Of a stretch of DNA of 64,000 nucleotides, positions 32,648 through 42,483 are shown piece after piece (the first letter of the stretch is position 1; each line of letters begins with the position of its first letter). The DNA is from Streptomyces sp. NBC_01298. GTDB taxonomy: Bacteria; Actinomycetota; Actinomycetes; Streptomycetales; Streptomycetaceae. Below the pieces are notes generated by a model. That model did no database searches, was not told the DNA's origin, and was given only the letters and a program-made list of their open reading frames with translations. The DNA lies in contig NZ_CP108414.1 in NCBI RefSeq assembly GCF_035978755.1, positions 7,254,001-7,318,000 of the forward strand, written 5' to 3'. A program made the position numbers and the translations under genes.

Positions 32648-32809
32648 CCAGCCCCGCAGGGCCAACCCAGCCGCACCCGCCCACCGGGCCCCACACCAGG
32701 CGGCGGTGGCGGAAACACCGCCCGGCCACCGCCGGACGGAGTCCGGCGCAGCGGCGCGAAGCCGGTGAGGCCCGCCAGGGCCGAGGCGCGCGAGCGGCGC
32801 GTCGAAAGG

Positions 32810-32824
32810 TAAGGTCGCGGCCCG
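32810..32824 (+). promoter_or_regulatory. -10 hexamer before the LemA-like gene
   Basis: TAAGGT at 32810-32815, 8 nt before GTG 32824, with no Shine-Dalgarno; suggests a leaderless transcript. No clear -35. Confidence 0.45.
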
Positions 32825-33363
32825 TGATCGAAACCCTTGTGTGGATTGCCCTCGGCCTCGGCCTCGTCGGGGTTTACCTCAGCTGGACCGCCGGCCGCCT
32901 CGACCGTCTGCACTCCCGGATGGACGCCGCCCGCGCCGCCCTCGACGCCCAGCTCGTCCGCCGGGCGTCCGTGGTGCTGGAGGTCGCGACCTCCGGGGTG
33001 CTCGACCCCGCCTCCTCCCTCGTCCTGTACGAGGCCGCGCACGCCGCCCGCCAAGCGGAGGAGGAGCACCGCGAGGTCGCCGAGAGCGAGCTCAGCCAGG
33101 CCCTGCGCGCCGTCTTCGCCGACGTGGAGCAGGTCGACGCGCTCAAGGCCGCCCCGGGCGGCGCGGAGGCCGCGGAGGAGCTGGCGGCCGCGGTCCGCCG
33201 GGTGCCGATGGCACGCCGGTTCCTCAACGACGCCGTCCGCGCGGCCCGCGCCCTGCGCCGGCACCGCAAGGTCCGCTGGTTCCGGCTGGCGGGCCACGCG
33301 CCCTTCCCGCTGGCCTTCGAGATGGACGACGAGCCTCCGGTGGATCTGGCCGAGCGGCCGTAA
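32824..33363 (+). CDS. LemA-like membrane-anchored protein
   Basis: A 179-residue protein with one N-terminal span (TLVWIALGLGLVGVYLSWTA) and a helical cytoplasmic or extracytoplasmic domain: RLHSRMDAARAALDAQLVRR, a helical centre, and MARRFLNDAVRAARALR followed by FRLAGHAPFPLAFEM. The order (helix, RRxxx, then N-D-A-V-x-x-A and a terminal F-P-F motif) resembles LemA proteins, but similarity is distant. The position between pimA and pdxS is held in mycobacteria by a membrane protein that also carries a NUDIX domain; no NUDIX is present here. Function unknown. Confidence 0.68.
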   Translation: MIETLVWIALGLGLVGVYLSWTAGRLDRLHSRMDAARAALDAQLVRRASVVLEVATSGVLDPASSLVLYEAAHAARQAEEEHREVAESELSQALRAVFADVEQVDALKAAPGGAEAAEELAAAVRRVPMARRFLNDAVRAARALRRHRKVRWFRLAGHAPFPLAFEMDDEPPVDLAERP

Positions 33364-33528
33364 CTTGTACCCAATGGCCAAATCGCGAGGAGCCACCGGC
33401 TGCACATTGGCCCTTGCCGTGGACTGGTCGAGAGGGTTTCCTCGGTCCAGTACCACCAGGTCGTACGACCAGATCGCCCTGGCGATCGCCAGTAGCGCCT
33501 GAATCTTCCTTTCGAGTGAGGTCAATCC

Positions 33529-34446
33529 GTGAGCACGCTTCCCTCCACCCCGCAGTCCGCCGAGTCGGCGATCGGCACCTCCCGCGTCAAGCGCGGCATG
33601 GCCGAGCAGCTCAAGGGCGGCGTGATCATGGATGTGGTCAACGCCGAGCAGGCGAAGATCGCCGAGGACGCCGGCGCCGTGGCCGTCATGGCCCTGGAGC
33701 GGGTTCCCGCCGACATCCGCAAGGACGGCGGCGTGGCCCGGATGTCCGACCCGAACATGATCGAAGAGATCATCGAGGCCGTCTCCATCCCGGTCATGGC
33801 GAAGTCCCGCATCGGCCACTTCGTCGAGGCCCAGGTGCTCCAGTCCCTCGGCGTCGACTACATCGACGAGTCCGAGGTCCTGACCCCGGCCGACGAGGTC
33901 AACCACTCCGACAAGTGGGCGTTCACCACCCCCTTCGTCTGTGGCGCCACCAACCTGGGCGAGGCCCTGCGCCGCATCGCCGAGGGCGCGGCCATGATCC
34001 GCTCGAAGGGCGAGGCCGGCACCGGCAACGTCGTCGAGGCCGTTCGCCACCTGCGTCAGATCAAGAACGAGATCGCCCGCCTGCGCGGCTACGACAACAA
34101 CGAGCTGTTCGCCGCCGCCAAGGAGCTGCGCGCGCCGTACGAGCTGGTCAAGGAAGTCGCCGAGCTCGGCAAGCTCCCGGTCGTGCTGTTCTCCGCCGGT
34201 GGCGTCGCCACCCCCGCCGACGCCGCGCTGATGCGCCAGCTCGGTGCCGAGGGCGTCTTCGTCGGCTCCGGCATCTTCAAGTCGGGCGACCCGGCCAAGC
34301 GCGCCGCCGCCATCGTGAAGGCCACCACCTTCTACGACGACCCGAAGATCATCGCGGACGCCTCCCGCAACCTGGGCGAGGCCATGGTCGGCATCAACTG
34401 CGACACCCTCCCCGAGTCCGAGCGCTACGCCAACCGCGGCTGGTAA
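33529..34446 (+). CDS. pdxS: Pyridoxal 5'-phosphate synthase lyase subunit
   Basis: PdxS builds PLP from ribose 5-phosphate, glyceraldehyde 3-phosphate and ammonia delivered by PdxT. It has 305 residues and is highly conserved: [20 protein letters not shown] (catalytic Asp), [16 protein letters not shown] (first lysine), [16 protein letters not shown] (second lysine) and [22 protein letters not shown] 33529 has GTGAGGT 8 nt upstream. pdxT begins 7 nt after its stop. The preceding 165-bp gap holds no gene but several short palindromes (GGTCGTACGACC, 33461-33472). Confidence 0.98.
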   Translation: MSTLPSTPQSAESAIGTSRVKRGMAEQLKGGVIMDVVNAEQAKIAEDAGAVAVMALERVPADIRKDGGVARMSDPNMIEEIIEAVSIPVMAKSRIGHFVEAQVLQSLGVDYIDESEVLTPADEVNHSDKWAFTTPFVCGATNLGEALRRIAEGAAMIRSKGEAGTGNVVEAVRHLRQIKNEIARLRGYDNNELFAAAKELRAPYELVKEVAELGKLPVVLFSAGGVATPADAALMRQLGAEGVFVGSGIFKSGDPAKRAAAIVKATTFYDDPKIIADASRNLGEAMVGINCDTLPESERYANRGW

Positions 34447-34453
34447 TCACCTC

Positions 34454-35047
34454 ATGACGAACACCCCCGTAGTTGGTGTCCTGGCACTCCAGGGCGACGT
34501 ACGGGAACACCTGATCGCCCTGGCCTCGGCTGACGCCGTGGCCAGGCCGGTCCGGCGTCCCGAGGAGCTCGCCGAGGTCGACGCCCTGGTGATCCCCGGC
34601 GGCGAGTCCACGACCATGTCGAAGCTCGCCGTGCTGTTCGGCATGCTGGAGCCGCTGCGCGAGCGGGTGCGCGCCGGGATGCCGGTCTACGGCACCTGCG
34701 CCGGCATGATCATGCTCGCCGACAAGCTCCTGGACGGCCGTGAGGACCAGGAGACCCTGGGCGGCATCGACATGATCGTGCGCCGCAACGCCTTCGGCCG
34801 GCAGAATGAGTCCTTCGAGGCGCAGGTCGACTTCGCCGGCATCGAGGGCGGCCCCGTCGAGGGCGTCTTCATCCGGGCCCCCTGGGTCGAGTCCGTCGGC
34901 GGCGCCGCCGAAGTGCTCGCCACGTACGACGGTCACACCGTCGCCGTGCGCCAGGGCAATGTCCTCGCCACCTCGTTCCACCCGGAGCTCACGGGTGACG
35001 ACCGGGTCCACGCGTACTTCGTCGACATGGTGCGCGCGGGGCTGTAA
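34454..35047 (+). CDS. pdxT: PLP synthase glutaminase subunit
   Basis: A 197-residue class I glutamine amidotransferase providing ammonia to PdxS. Motifs are [21 protein letters not shown], the nucleophile in [10 protein letters not shown] and the His-Glu pair in SFHPEL. ATG 34454 lies 7 nt after the pdxS stop and has no SD of its own, so translation is probably coupled. Complete. Confidence 0.97.
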   Translation: MTNTPVVGVLALQGDVREHLIALASADAVARPVRRPEELAEVDALVIPGGESTTMSKLAVLFGMLEPLRERVRAGMPVYGTCAGMIMLADKLLDGREDQETLGGIDMIVRRNAFGRQNESFEAQVDFAGIEGGPVEGVFIRAPWVESVGGAAEVLATYDGHTVAVRQGNVLATSFHPELTGDDRVHAYFVDMVRAGL

Positions 35048-35104
35048 CGGCGTCCCGGTAGGATCTGAGGCGAACATTGTTGGTGACGCGAAGGAGACAG
35101 GCAG

Positions 35105-35857
35105 ATGTCCGGCCACTCTAAATGGGCTACGACGAAGCACAAGAAGGCCGTGGTTGACGCCAAGCGCGGCAAGCTCTTCGCGAAGCTGATCAAGAACATC
35201 GAGGTCGCGGCCCGTATGGGCGGCGCCGACATCGATGGCAACCCGACCCTCTTCGACGCCATCCAGAAGGCCAAGAAGAGCTCGGTCCCGAACAAGAACA
35301 TCGACTCCGCGGTCAAGCGCGGCGGCGGCCTCGAGGCCGGCGGCGCCGACTACGAGACGATCATGTACGAGGGCTACGGCCCGAACGGCGTCGCGGTGCT
35401 CATCGAGTGCCTCACCGACAACCGCAACCGTGCCGCGTCCGACGTACGGGTCGCCATGACCCGCAACGGCGGTTCGATGGCCGACCCGGGCTCGGTCTCG
35501 TACCTGTTCAACCGCAAGGGCGTCGTGCTGCTGCCCAAGGGCGAGCTGTCCGAGGACGACGTGCTGGAGACGGTGCTCGAGGCCGGCGCCGAAGAGGTCA
35601 ACGACCTCGGCGACCAGTTCGAGATCATCAGCGAGGCCACCGACATGGTCGCGGTCCGTACCGCGCTCCAGGGCGCCGGCATCGACTACGACTCGGCCGA
35701 CTCCAACTTCCTGCCGACCATGCAGGTCGAGCTGGACGAAGAGGGCGCGCGCAAGATCTTCAAGCTGATCGACGCGCTGGAGGACAGCGACGACGTGCAG
35801 AACGTCTTCGCCAACTTCGACGTCTCGGACGAGGTCATGGAGAAGGTCGACGCCTGA
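35105..35857 (+). CDS. YebC/PmpR-family protein
   Basis: A 250-residue protein of the YebC family, recognised by the N-terminus [20 protein letters not shown], GGxx-type [15 protein letters not shown] and [21 protein letters not shown]. Members bind DNA as regulators or bind ribosomes at proline stretches; which applies here is unknown. ATG 35105 has GGAGA 8 nt upstream. It lies between pdxT and ruvC as in mycobacteria. A hairpin terminator separates it from ruvC, which has its own promoter. Confidence 0.95.
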   Translation: MSGHSKWATTKHKKAVVDAKRGKLFAKLIKNIEVAARMGGADIDGNPTLFDAIQKAKKSSVPNKNIDSAVKRGGGLEAGGADYETIMYEGYGPNGVAVLIECLTDNRNRAASDVRVAMTRNGGSMADPGSVSYLFNRKGVVLLPKGELSEDDVLETVLEAGAEEVNDLGDQFEIISEATDMVAVRTALQGAGIDYDSADSNFLPTMQVELDEEGARKIFKLIDALEDSDDVQNVFANFDVSDEVMEKVDA

Positions 35858-35886
35858 TCCGGGCGCAGACCGCTCAGAGTGTCGCG

Positions 35887-35923
35887 CAGCGGGCCGACGG
35901 GGACACACCCCGTCGGCCCGCTG
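35887..35923 (+). terminator. Terminator between yebC and ruvC
   Basis: CAGCGGGCCGACGGGG (35887-35902), 5-nt loop, CCCCGTCGGCCCGCTG (35908-35923): a 16-bp perfect stem followed by CTTTGT. Confidence 0.9.
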
Positions 35924-35925
35924 CT

Positions 35926-35948
35926 TTGTCGGTGCCGCCCGATAACCT
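35926..35948 (+). promoter_or_regulatory. PafBC-type (RecA-independent) DNA-damage promoter of ruvCAB
   Basis: TTGTCGGTG (35926-35934), 8 nt, TAACCT (35943-35948): an exact match to the actinobacterial TTGTCRGTG-N8-TAnnnT motif described for DNA-damage genes controlled by PafBC. The predicted start is about 35 nt before GTG 35990. Confidence 0.75.
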
Positions 35949-35989
35949 GCGAAGCTGCACGTACGGGAGATCGAGGGAGGGGGGCTGCG

Positions 35990-36526
35990 GTGCGCGTACT
36001 GGGCGTTGACCCGGGGCTGACCCGGTGCGGTGTCGGCGTGGTCGAGGGGGTGGCGGGCCGTCCCCTGACGATGCTGGGCGTGGGCGTCGTACGGACGCCC
36101 GCGGACGCCGAGTTGGGCAACCGGCTCGTCGGCATCGAGCAGGGCATCGAGGAATGGCTCGACGAGTACCGTCCCGAAGTCCTCGCCGTGGAACGGGTGT
36201 TCAGCCAGCACAACGTCAGCACGGTGATGGGCACCGCCCAGGCCAGTGCCGTTGCCATGCTGTGCGCCGCGCGCCGCGGGATACCGGTCGCGCTGCACAC
36301 CCCGAGCGAGGTCAAGGCCGCCGTCACCGGCAGCGGTCGCGCCGACAAGGCGCAGGTCGGAGCCATGGTCACCCGGCTGCTGCGGCTGTCCGCCCCGCCC
36401 AAGCCCGCCGACGCCGCGGACGCCCTCGCCCTGGCCATCTGCCACATCTGGCGCGCCCCCGCGCAGAACCGCCTCCAGCAGGCCGTCAACCGGCATGCCA
36501 GCGCCCTGAAAGGCCGCACCACATGA
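35990..36526 (+). CDS. ruvC: Holliday junction resolvase RuvC
   Basis: A 178-residue endonuclease that cuts Holliday junctions after RuvAB branch migration. RNase-H-fold acidic residues are in [20 protein letters not shown] and the C-terminal [18 protein letters not shown] 35990 has GAGGGAGGGGG 5-15 nt upstream. It overlaps ruvA by ATGA. First gene of the ruvCAB unit, behind a DNA-damage promoter motif. Confidence 0.97.
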   Translation: MRVLGVDPGLTRCGVGVVEGVAGRPLTMLGVGVVRTPADAELGNRLVGIEQGIEEWLDEYRPEVLAVERVFSQHNVSTVMGTAQASAVAMLCAARRGIPVALHTPSEVKAAVTGSGRADKAQVGAMVTRLLRLSAPPKPADAADALALAICHIWRAPAQNRLQQAVNRHASALKGRTT

Positions 36527-37155
36527 TCGCCTTCGTCAGCGGCCCGGTCGCCGCGCTCGCCCCCAACCTGGCCGTCATCGAGGTCGGGGGAGTGGGCATG
36601 GCCGTGCACTGCACGCCGAACACCCTCGCGGGCCTGCGGACCGGTGAGCCGGCCCGGCTGGCGACGTCCCTGGTCGTACGGGAGGACTCGCTGACGCTGT
36701 ACGGCTTCGCCGACGACGACGAGCGCCAGGTCTTCGAGCTCCTGCAGACCGCCAGCGGGGTCGGACCGAAGCTCGCGCAGGCGATGCTGGCGGTGCACAG
36801 CCCGGACGCGCTCCGCGCAGCCGTCTCGGTGGGGGACGAGAAGGCGCTGATGGCCGTCTCCGGCATCGGGAAGAAGGGCGCGCAGAAGCTCCTGCTGGAC
36901 CTCAAGGACAAGCTCGGCGCGCCGCTGGGATCGAGCGGCCTGGTCGGCGCGCAGCGCGCGGCGGCCTCCGGCCCGGCGCCCTGGTCGGAGCAGCTCTCCG
37001 CCGCCCTGATCGGCCTGGGCTACGCGCCCCGCGACGCGGAGGACGCGGTCTCGGCGGTCACCCCCCAGGCGGAGGCCGCGATCGCCGCCGGCGGCGCGGC
37101 CCCGGTTCCGCAGCTTCTGAGGGCGGCCCTCCAGTCCCTGAACCGGGCCCGGTAA
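36523..37155 (+). CDS. ruvA: Holliday junction DNA helicase subunit RuvA
   Basis: A 210-residue protein: OB domain ([20 protein letters not shown]), helix-hairpin-helix region ([34 protein letters not shown]) and a C-terminal RuvB-binding domain ([20 protein letters not shown]). Binds four-way junctions as a tetramer and loads RuvB. ATG 36523 overlaps the ruvC stop. Normal length. Confidence 0.97.
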   Translation: MIAFVSGPVAALAPNLAVIEVGGVGMAVHCTPNTLAGLRTGEPARLATSLVVREDSLTLYGFADDDERQVFELLQTASGVGPKLAQAMLAVHSPDALRAAVSVGDEKALMAVSGIGKKGAQKLLLDLKDKLGAPLGSSGLVGAQRAAASGPAPWSEQLSAALIGLGYAPRDAEDAVSAVTPQAEAAIAAGGAAPVPQLLRAALQSLNRAR

Positions 37156-37227
37156 ACGGGTGCGGAGCCCCGGCATACGGCCCCGCGCACAGACCACCGC
37201 ACCACCCCGAGAAGGCAGACTTACACC

Positions 37228-38289
37228 GTGAACTGGGATGACGAGAGCGACGACCGGATCGTCGCGGCCGCGGCGGACGGCGAGGACACCGCCGTCGAGG
37301 CGGCCCTGCGGCCCAAGGACCTCGGCGAGTTCGTCGGGCAGGAGAAGGTCCGCCAGCAACTGGACCTCGTCCTGAAGGCGGCCCGTCAGCGCGGTGCCAC
37401 CGCCGATCACGTGCTGCTGTCGGGTGCCCCGGGCCTGGGGAAGACCACCCTGTCCATGATCATCGCGGCCGAGATGGGCGCGCCCATCCGGATCACCTCC
37501 GGCCCCGCCATCCAGCACGCCGGCGACCTCGCGGCCATCCTCTCCTCCCTCCAGGAGGGCGAGGTGCTCTTCCTCGACGAGATCCACCGCATGTCCCGGC
37601 CCGCCGAGGAAATGCTCTACATGGCCATGGAGGACTTCCGCGTCGACGTGATCGTCGGCAAGGGCCCGGGAGCCACCGCCATCCCGCTGGAGCTGCCCCC
37701 GTTCACCCTCGTCGGGGCCACGACCCGGGCCGGTCTGCTCCCGCCCCCGCTGCGGGACCGGTTCGGCTTCACCGGCCACATGGAGTTCTACGCCCCCGAG
37801 GAGCTGGAGCGCGTCATCCACCGCTCCGCGCGGCTCCTCGACGTGGAGATCGACACCGCCGGCGCCGCCGAGATCGCCGGCCGCTCGCGCGGAACCCCCC
37901 GCATCGCCAACCGGCTGCTGCGCCGCGTCCGCGACTACGCCCAGGTCAGGGCCGACGGCGTGATCAACCGCGAGGTCGCCGGCACCGCCCTGAAGGTCTA
38001 CGAGGTCGACGAGCGCGGGCTCGACCGGCTGGACCGGGCCGTCCTGGAGGCGCTCCTGAAGCTCTTCGGCGGGGGACCCGTCGGCCTGTCGACGCTCGCC
38101 GTCGCCGTCGGCGAGGAGCGGGAGACCGTGGAGGAGGTGGCCGAGCCGTTCCTCGTACGGGAAGGGCTCCTGGCCAGGACCCCGCGGGGGCGGGTCGCGA
38201 CCCCGGCCGCATGGGCTCACCTGGGACTTGTCCCGCCACAGCAGGGCGGGAACGGATCAAGCGGACAACAGGGCCTCTTCGGGACCTGA
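37228..38289 (+). CDS. ruvB: Holliday junction branch-migration motor RuvB
   Basis: A 353-residue AAA+ ATPase. Walker A is [10 protein letters not shown], Walker [10 protein letters not shown], sensor 1 VGATTRAG, and the C-terminal winged-helix domain includes [17 protein letters not shown]. Drives branch migration with RuvA. GTG 37228 ([10 protein letters not shown]) is 72 bp after ruvA, preceded by GAGAAGG. Complete. Confidence 0.98.
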   Translation: MNWDDESDDRIVAAAADGEDTAVEAALRPKDLGEFVGQEKVRQQLDLVLKAARQRGATADHVLLSGAPGLGKTTLSMIIAAEMGAPIRITSGPAIQHAGDLAAILSSLQEGEVLFLDEIHRMSRPAEEMLYMAMEDFRVDVIVGKGPGATAIPLELPPFTLVGATTRAGLLPPPLRDRFGFTGHMEFYAPEELERVIHRSARLLDVEIDTAGAAEIAGRSRGTPRIANRLLRRVRDYAQVRADGVINREVAGTALKVYEVDERGLDRLDRAVLEALLKLFGGGPVGLSTLAVAVGEERETVEEVAEPFLVREGLLARTPRGRVATPAAWAHLGLVPPQQGGNGSSGQQGLFGT

Positions 38290-38336
38290 CGGCGCGGAGG
38301 TTCGCCCCCTCAGGAACTGCGGTGACATGCTGGGCG

Positions 38337-38366
38337 TTGTTCCATCGGTGCGGACTCGCCTAGACT
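38337..38366 (+). promoter_or_regulatory. Putative promoter of yajC-secDF-apt
   Basis: TTGTTC (38337-38342), 18-bp spacer, TAGACT (38361-38366), about 90 nt upstream of yajC. Consistent with the vegetative sigma factor. Confidence 0.55.
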
Positions 38367-38454
38367 CCGCCGATGCCGACCCTTACGGTCGGCGTACCCA
38401 CCCCCCGTACAAAGGCCGTGCGCTCGTGCGGTCGATGCGAAGGACCTGCGTCCC

Positions 38455-38922
38455 GTGAATCTCACCTCCCTCCTTCCGTTCGTGCTGATCATCGGGGCGA
38501 TGTTCCTGCTGACCCGCAGCCAGAAGAAGAAGCAGCAGCAGGCCGTGCGGATGCGCGACCAGCTGACCGCCGGCACCGGCGTCCGCACCATCGGCGGCAT
38601 GTACGCCACGGTGAAGGAGATCGGCGAAGACACCGTCACGCTCGAGGTGGCCCCCGGCGTCCACGCGATCTACGCGAAGAACTCCATCGGGGCCGTACTG
38701 GAGGACGCGGAGTACAACCGCATCGTCCACGGCATCACCGATGATCTGACGATCGACACGCCGGTCGTCCCGGATGACGCGTCCTCCCTGACCGGAGACG
38801 AGGCTCCCAAGCTCGACCTGGGCAAGAAGGACGAGCCCAAGGCCGACGAGCCCGCGGCGGACGAGCCCAAGGACGAAGAGCCCAAGGACGGCAAGAGCGA
38901 CGGCGAGGCCGGCGCGAAGTAG
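38455..38922 (+). CDS. yajC: Sec translocase auxiliary subunit YajC
   Basis: A 155-residue protein with one N-terminal span (LLPFVLIIGAMFLLT) followed by a basic QKKKQQQAV segment and a small beta domain (TGVRTIGGMYATVKEI, LEVAPGVHAIYAKNSIGAVL). It works with SecDF at the SecYEG channel. The last 50 residues are an acidic repeat tail (DEPKADEPAADEPKDEEPK), longer than in E. coli YajC. GTG 38455 follows GAAGGACC. First of the yajC-secD-secF-apt cluster. Confidence 0.93.
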   Translation: MNLTSLLPFVLIIGAMFLLTRSQKKKQQQAVRMRDQLTAGTGVRTIGGMYATVKEIGEDTVTLEVAPGVHAIYAKNSIGAVLEDAEYNRIVHGITDDLTIDTPVVPDDASSLTGDEAPKLDLGKKDEPKADEPAADEPKDEEPKDGKSDGEAGAK

Positions 38923-39075
38923 CGCTGGGCCGGGGACCGAGCGGGGCGCCTGACCGGCAGCCCCTTCGGTCCCCGCCAGTGACCCTTCTGCGGGGGGCAG
39001 GGGTCCCCACACACATTTCGTGGCCGTCCACGCGCTGACCCGGCGCCGGACGGTTGGACAGGGAGATACGACAAG

Positions 39076-40863
39076 GTGGCAGCACCGAAGAAGGGCCGGC
39101 GGCCCACGGGGGCTCAGGGGAGGCCGGGGCGTTCCCTGGCCATCATCCTGATCGCGATGGTGGCGCTCACCGCGGGGATGTTCCTCTCGAAGCAGACGAC
39201 GCCGCGACTCGGCATCGACCTCGCGGGCGGTACGAGCATCACGCTCAAGGCCAAGAGCGAGCCCGGCAAGCCGGACGCGATCAACGAGACCAACATGAAC
39301 ACGGCGGTCGGCATCATCGAGCGCCGCGTCAACGGTCTCGGTGTGTCGGAGGCCGAGGTTCAGACCCAGGGCCGCGACCACATCATCGTGAACATCCCCA
39401 AGGGGACGAACGAGCAGCAGGCGCGCGAGCAGGTCGGTACCACCGCCCAGCTCTACTTCCGCCCCGTGCTCGCCGTCACCGAGGGTGCCCCGGCACCTCC
39501 GGAGGCCAGCCAGAGCGGCTCCCCGAGCGCCGCCCCGAGCGGCTCCGGCAGCCCGTCCGCCAGTGCGGCCACCCCGTCGTCCAGCGCCACTTCCCAGGGC
39601 CGTGCGGTCAGTGAGGCCCTCAAGGCCCCGAACGCCCCCTCTCCCTCGCCCTCGGCGAGCGAGTCGAAGAAGGCAGACGACAAGGCGACCCCGTCCACGT
39701 CGCCGTCCGCGACGTCCGCCGACCAGGCCGCCGCGGCGGCCCTGCAGGCGAAGTTCGCCGCGCTGGACTGCACCGACGAGGCGCAGCGCGCCGCCGTCAG
39801 CAAGAACATCAAGCCCGAGGACCCGACGCTCGCCTGCGGCAAGCGCGGCGACGCCTGGTACAAGTGGGTGCTCGGCCCGGCCCAGGTCGACGGCAAGGAC
39901 GTGAAGGACGCCAAGGGGCAGATCGACCAGCAGCGCGGCATCTGGATCGTCACGATGCAGTTCACCGACAAGGGCGCCGACAAGTTCGCCAAGATCACCG
40001 GTGAGCTCGCGGCCAAGCAGTCCCCGCAGAACCAGTTCGCCATCGTGCTCGACGGCCAGGTCATCTCCGACCCGTCCGTCAGCCAGGCGCTGACCGGCGG
40101 CAACGCCGAGATCTCCGGCAGCTTCGACCAGAAGTCCGCCATGGACCTGGGCAACATGCTCTCGTACGGCGCCCTGCCGCTGTCCTTCCAGGAGGACAGC
40201 GTCACCACCGTCACCGCCGCGCTCGGCGGCGAGCAGCTGAAGGCCGGCCTCATCGCCGGTGCCATCGGCCTCGCCCTCGTGGTGATCTACCTGCTGGCGT
40301 ACTACCGGGGCCTGGCGTTCGTCGCCATCATCAGCCTCATCGTCTCCGGCATCCTCACCTACACGATCATGGTGCTGCTCGGTAAGGGCATCGGCTTCGC
40401 GCTGAACCTGCCCGCGGTCTGTGGTGCGATCGTCGCGATCGGCATCACCGCCGACTCCTTCATCGTGTACTTCGAACGCATCCGGGACGAGATCCGCGAG
40501 GGCCGCACCCTGCGTCCGGCCGTCGAGCGCGCCTGGCCGCGCGCCCGTCGCACGATCCTGGTCTCCGACTTCGTGTCGTTCCTGGCCGCCGCGGTCCTGT
40601 TCATCGTCACCGTCGGCAAGGTGCAGGGCTTCGCCTTCACCCTGGGTCTGACCACCCTGCTCGACGTCGTCGTGGTGTTCCTCTTCACCAAGCCCGTCAT
40701 GACGCTGCTGGCCCGTACGAACTTCTTCGCCAGCGGTCACCCGTGGTCCGGGCTGGACCCGAAGCGACTGGGCGCGAAGCCGCCGCTGCGACGCTCGCGT
40801 CGTACCGGCTCCGGCGCGTCCGCCGCGACCGTCTCCGTTCCCGTCGACGCAAAGGAGGCGTGA
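39076..40863 (+). CDS. secD: Protein translocase subunit SecD with Ser/Pro-rich insert
   Basis: A 595-residue RND-type Sec subunit that uses the proton gradient to pull proteins out of the channel. TM1 is SLAIILIAMVALTAGMFL; the P1 region contains LGIDLAGGTSITL. C-terminal spans TM2-6 include GLAFVAIISLIVSGILTYTI and the GIGFALNLPAVCGAIVAIGI/TADSFIVYFERIRDEI charged motif. An 80-residue Ser/Ala/Pro-rich stretch (about 137-220) interrupts P1 and is not part of E. coli SecD. GTG 39076. The gene is 3 bp upstream of secF. Confidence 0.96.
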   Translation: MAAPKKGRRPTGAQGRPGRSLAIILIAMVALTAGMFLSKQTTPRLGIDLAGGTSITLKAKSEPGKPDAINETNMNTAVGIIERRVNGLGVSEAEVQTQGRDHIIVNIPKGTNEQQAREQVGTTAQLYFRPVLAVTEGAPAPPEASQSGSPSAAPSGSGSPSASAATPSSSATSQGRAVSEALKAPNAPSPSPSASESKKADDKATPSTSPSATSADQAAAAALQAKFAALDCTDEAQRAAVSKNIKPEDPTLACGKRGDAWYKWVLGPAQVDGKDVKDAKGQIDQQRGIWIVTMQFTDKGADKFAKITGELAAKQSPQNQFAIVLDGQVISDPSVSQALTGGNAEISGSFDQKSAMDLGNMLSYGALPLSFQEDSVTTVTAALGGEQLKAGLIAGAIGLALVVIYLLAYYRGLAFVAIISLIVSGILTYTIMVLLGKGIGFALNLPAVCGAIVAIGITADSFIVYFERIRDEIREGRTLRPAVERAWPRARRTILVSDFVSFLAAAVLFIVTVGKVQGFAFTLGLTTLLDVVVVFLFTKPVMTLLARTNFFASGHPWSGLDPKRLGAKPPLRRSRRTGSGASAATVSVPVDAKEA

Positions 40864-40866
40864 GAG

Positions 40867-41919
40867 ATGTCGAAGCTCGGAGATCTCGGCGCCAAGCTGT
40901 ACCGGGGTGAGGTCGGCTACGACTTCGTCGGCAAGCGCTTCGTCTGGTACGGCGTTTCCATCCTGATCACCATCACGGCGATCGTGGCCGTGGCCGTCTC
41001 GGGCCTGAACATGGGCATCGAGTTCAAGGGCGGTGCCGTCTTCACCACCCCGAAGACCTCCGTCACGGAGCAGCAGGCCCGCGAGGACGCGGAGAAGGCC
41101 TCCGGTCACGACGCGATCGTCCAGAAGCTCGGCACCGGCGGCCTGCGCATCCAGATCTCGGAACTGGACACCGCGGCCGCGGCCGACGTGAAGGCCAAGC
41201 TCGCCACCGACCTCAAGGTCGACGCGGCCGAGATCAACGCGGACCTGGTCGGCCCCAGCTGGGGCGAGCAGATCGCCAACAAGGCCTGGACCGGCCTCGG
41301 CGTCTTCATGGTCCTCGTGGTGATCTACCTGGCCATCGCCTTCGAGTGGCGGATGGCGGTGGCGGCGCTCATCGCGCTGATCCACGACCTCACGATCACC
41401 GTCGGCGTGTACGCGCTGGTCGGCTTCGAGGTCACCCCGGGTACGGTCATCGGTCTGCTGACCATCCTCGGTTACTCCCTCTACGACACCGTCGTCGTCT
41501 TCGACGGTCTCAAGGAGGGCTCGAAGGACATCACCAAGCAGACCCGCTACACGTACAGCGAGGTCGCCAACCGCAGCATCAACGGCACCCTGGTCCGTTC
41601 GATCAACACCACCGTCGTGGCGCTGCTCCCGGTCGGGGCGCTGCTCTTCATCGGTGGCGGCCTCCTCGACGCCGGCATGCTGAACGACATCTCGCTGTCG
41701 CTGTTCGTCGGCCTCGCGGCGGGTGCCTACTCGTCGATCTTCATCGCGACCCCGCTGGTCGTGGACCTGAAGGAGCGCGAGCCGGCGATGAAGGCCCTGA
41801 AGAAGCGGGTGCTCGCGAAGCGGGCGTCGGCGGAGGCCAGGGGCGAGTCGCCCGAGGACGCCGGGTCCGAAGAGGCGCCGGAGGTAGTGGCGCAGGGCCG
41901 GTCGGGACGGCGCCGGTGA
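40867..41919 (+). CDS. secF: Protein translocase subunit SecF
   Basis: A 350-residue partner of SecD. TM1 is WYGVSILITITAIVAVAV, followed by GLNMGIEFKGGAVFTTP; the pore-side motif TILGYSLYDTVVVFDGLKEG and the ALLPVGALLFIGGGLLDAG region are as in SecF. C-terminal basic tail. ATG 40867, with GGAGG near the secD end as its SD. Overlaps apt by 4 bp (GTGA). Confidence 0.96.
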   Translation: MSKLGDLGAKLYRGEVGYDFVGKRFVWYGVSILITITAIVAVAVSGLNMGIEFKGGAVFTTPKTSVTEQQAREDAEKASGHDAIVQKLGTGGLRIQISELDTAAAADVKAKLATDLKVDAAEINADLVGPSWGEQIANKAWTGLGVFMVLVVIYLAIAFEWRMAVAALIALIHDLTITVGVYALVGFEVTPGTVIGLLTILGYSLYDTVVVFDGLKEGSKDITKQTRYTYSEVANRSINGTLVRSINTTVVALLPVGALLFIGGGLLDAGMLNDISLSLFVGLAAGAYSSIFIATPLVVDLKEREPAMKALKKRVLAKRASAEARGESPEDAGSEEAPEVVAQGRSGRRR

Positions 41920-42470
41920 CCGCGGAGCTGCCCTCCGGCGTACGGGACCTGCTGCTCAGCCGGATCACCGACGTCGAGGACTACCCGAAGCCGGGCGTGA
42001 TGTTCAAGGACATCACCCCGCTGCTGGCCGACCCGAAGGCGTTCGGCGCCCTCACGGACGCGCTGGTGGCCCTGGCCGGGCAGTACGGGGCGACGAAGAT
42101 CGTCGGGCTGGAGGCGCGGGGATTCATCCTGGCGGCTCCGGTGGCCGTGCAGGCGGGCATCGGCTTCGTGCCGGTCCGCAAGGCCGGCAAGCTGCCCGGG
42201 GCGACGCTCCTGCAGTCCTACGACCTGGAGTACGGGTCGGCGGAGATCGAGATCCACGCGGAGGCGCTGTGCGCCGACGACCGGGTCATGGTCATCGACG
42301 ACGTGCTGGCCACCGGTGGTACCGCCGCGGCCTCGCTGGAGCTGATCCGGCGGGCCGGGGCGGAGGTCGCCGGGGTCGCGGTCCTGATGGAGCTCTCGTT
42401 CCTGCCGGGGCGTGAGCGGCTGCTGCCCGTGCTGGGCGATGCGCCGCTGGACGCGCTGATCGTGGTCTGA
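41916..42470 (+). CDS. apt: Adenine phosphoribosyltransferase
   Basis: A 184-residue purine-salvage enzyme forming AMP from adenine and PRPP. PRPP-binding motif: VMVIDDVLATGGTAAAS; adenine/phosphate loop IVGLEARGFILAAPVA; N-terminal YPKPGVMFKDITPLL. GTG 41916 overlaps the secF stop. Ends at a hairpin (42484). Placement next to secDF and relA is the conserved actinobacterial arrangement. Confidence 0.97.
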   Translation: MTAELPSGVRDLLLSRITDVEDYPKPGVMFKDITPLLADPKAFGALTDALVALAGQYGATKIVGLEARGFILAAPVAVQAGIGFVPVRKAGKLPGATLLQSYDLEYGSAEIEIHAEALCADDRVMVIDDVLATGGTAAASLELIRRAGAEVAGVAVLMELSFLPGRERLLPVLGDAPLDALIVV

Positions 42471-42483
42471 CCTCGCTGTTTCA

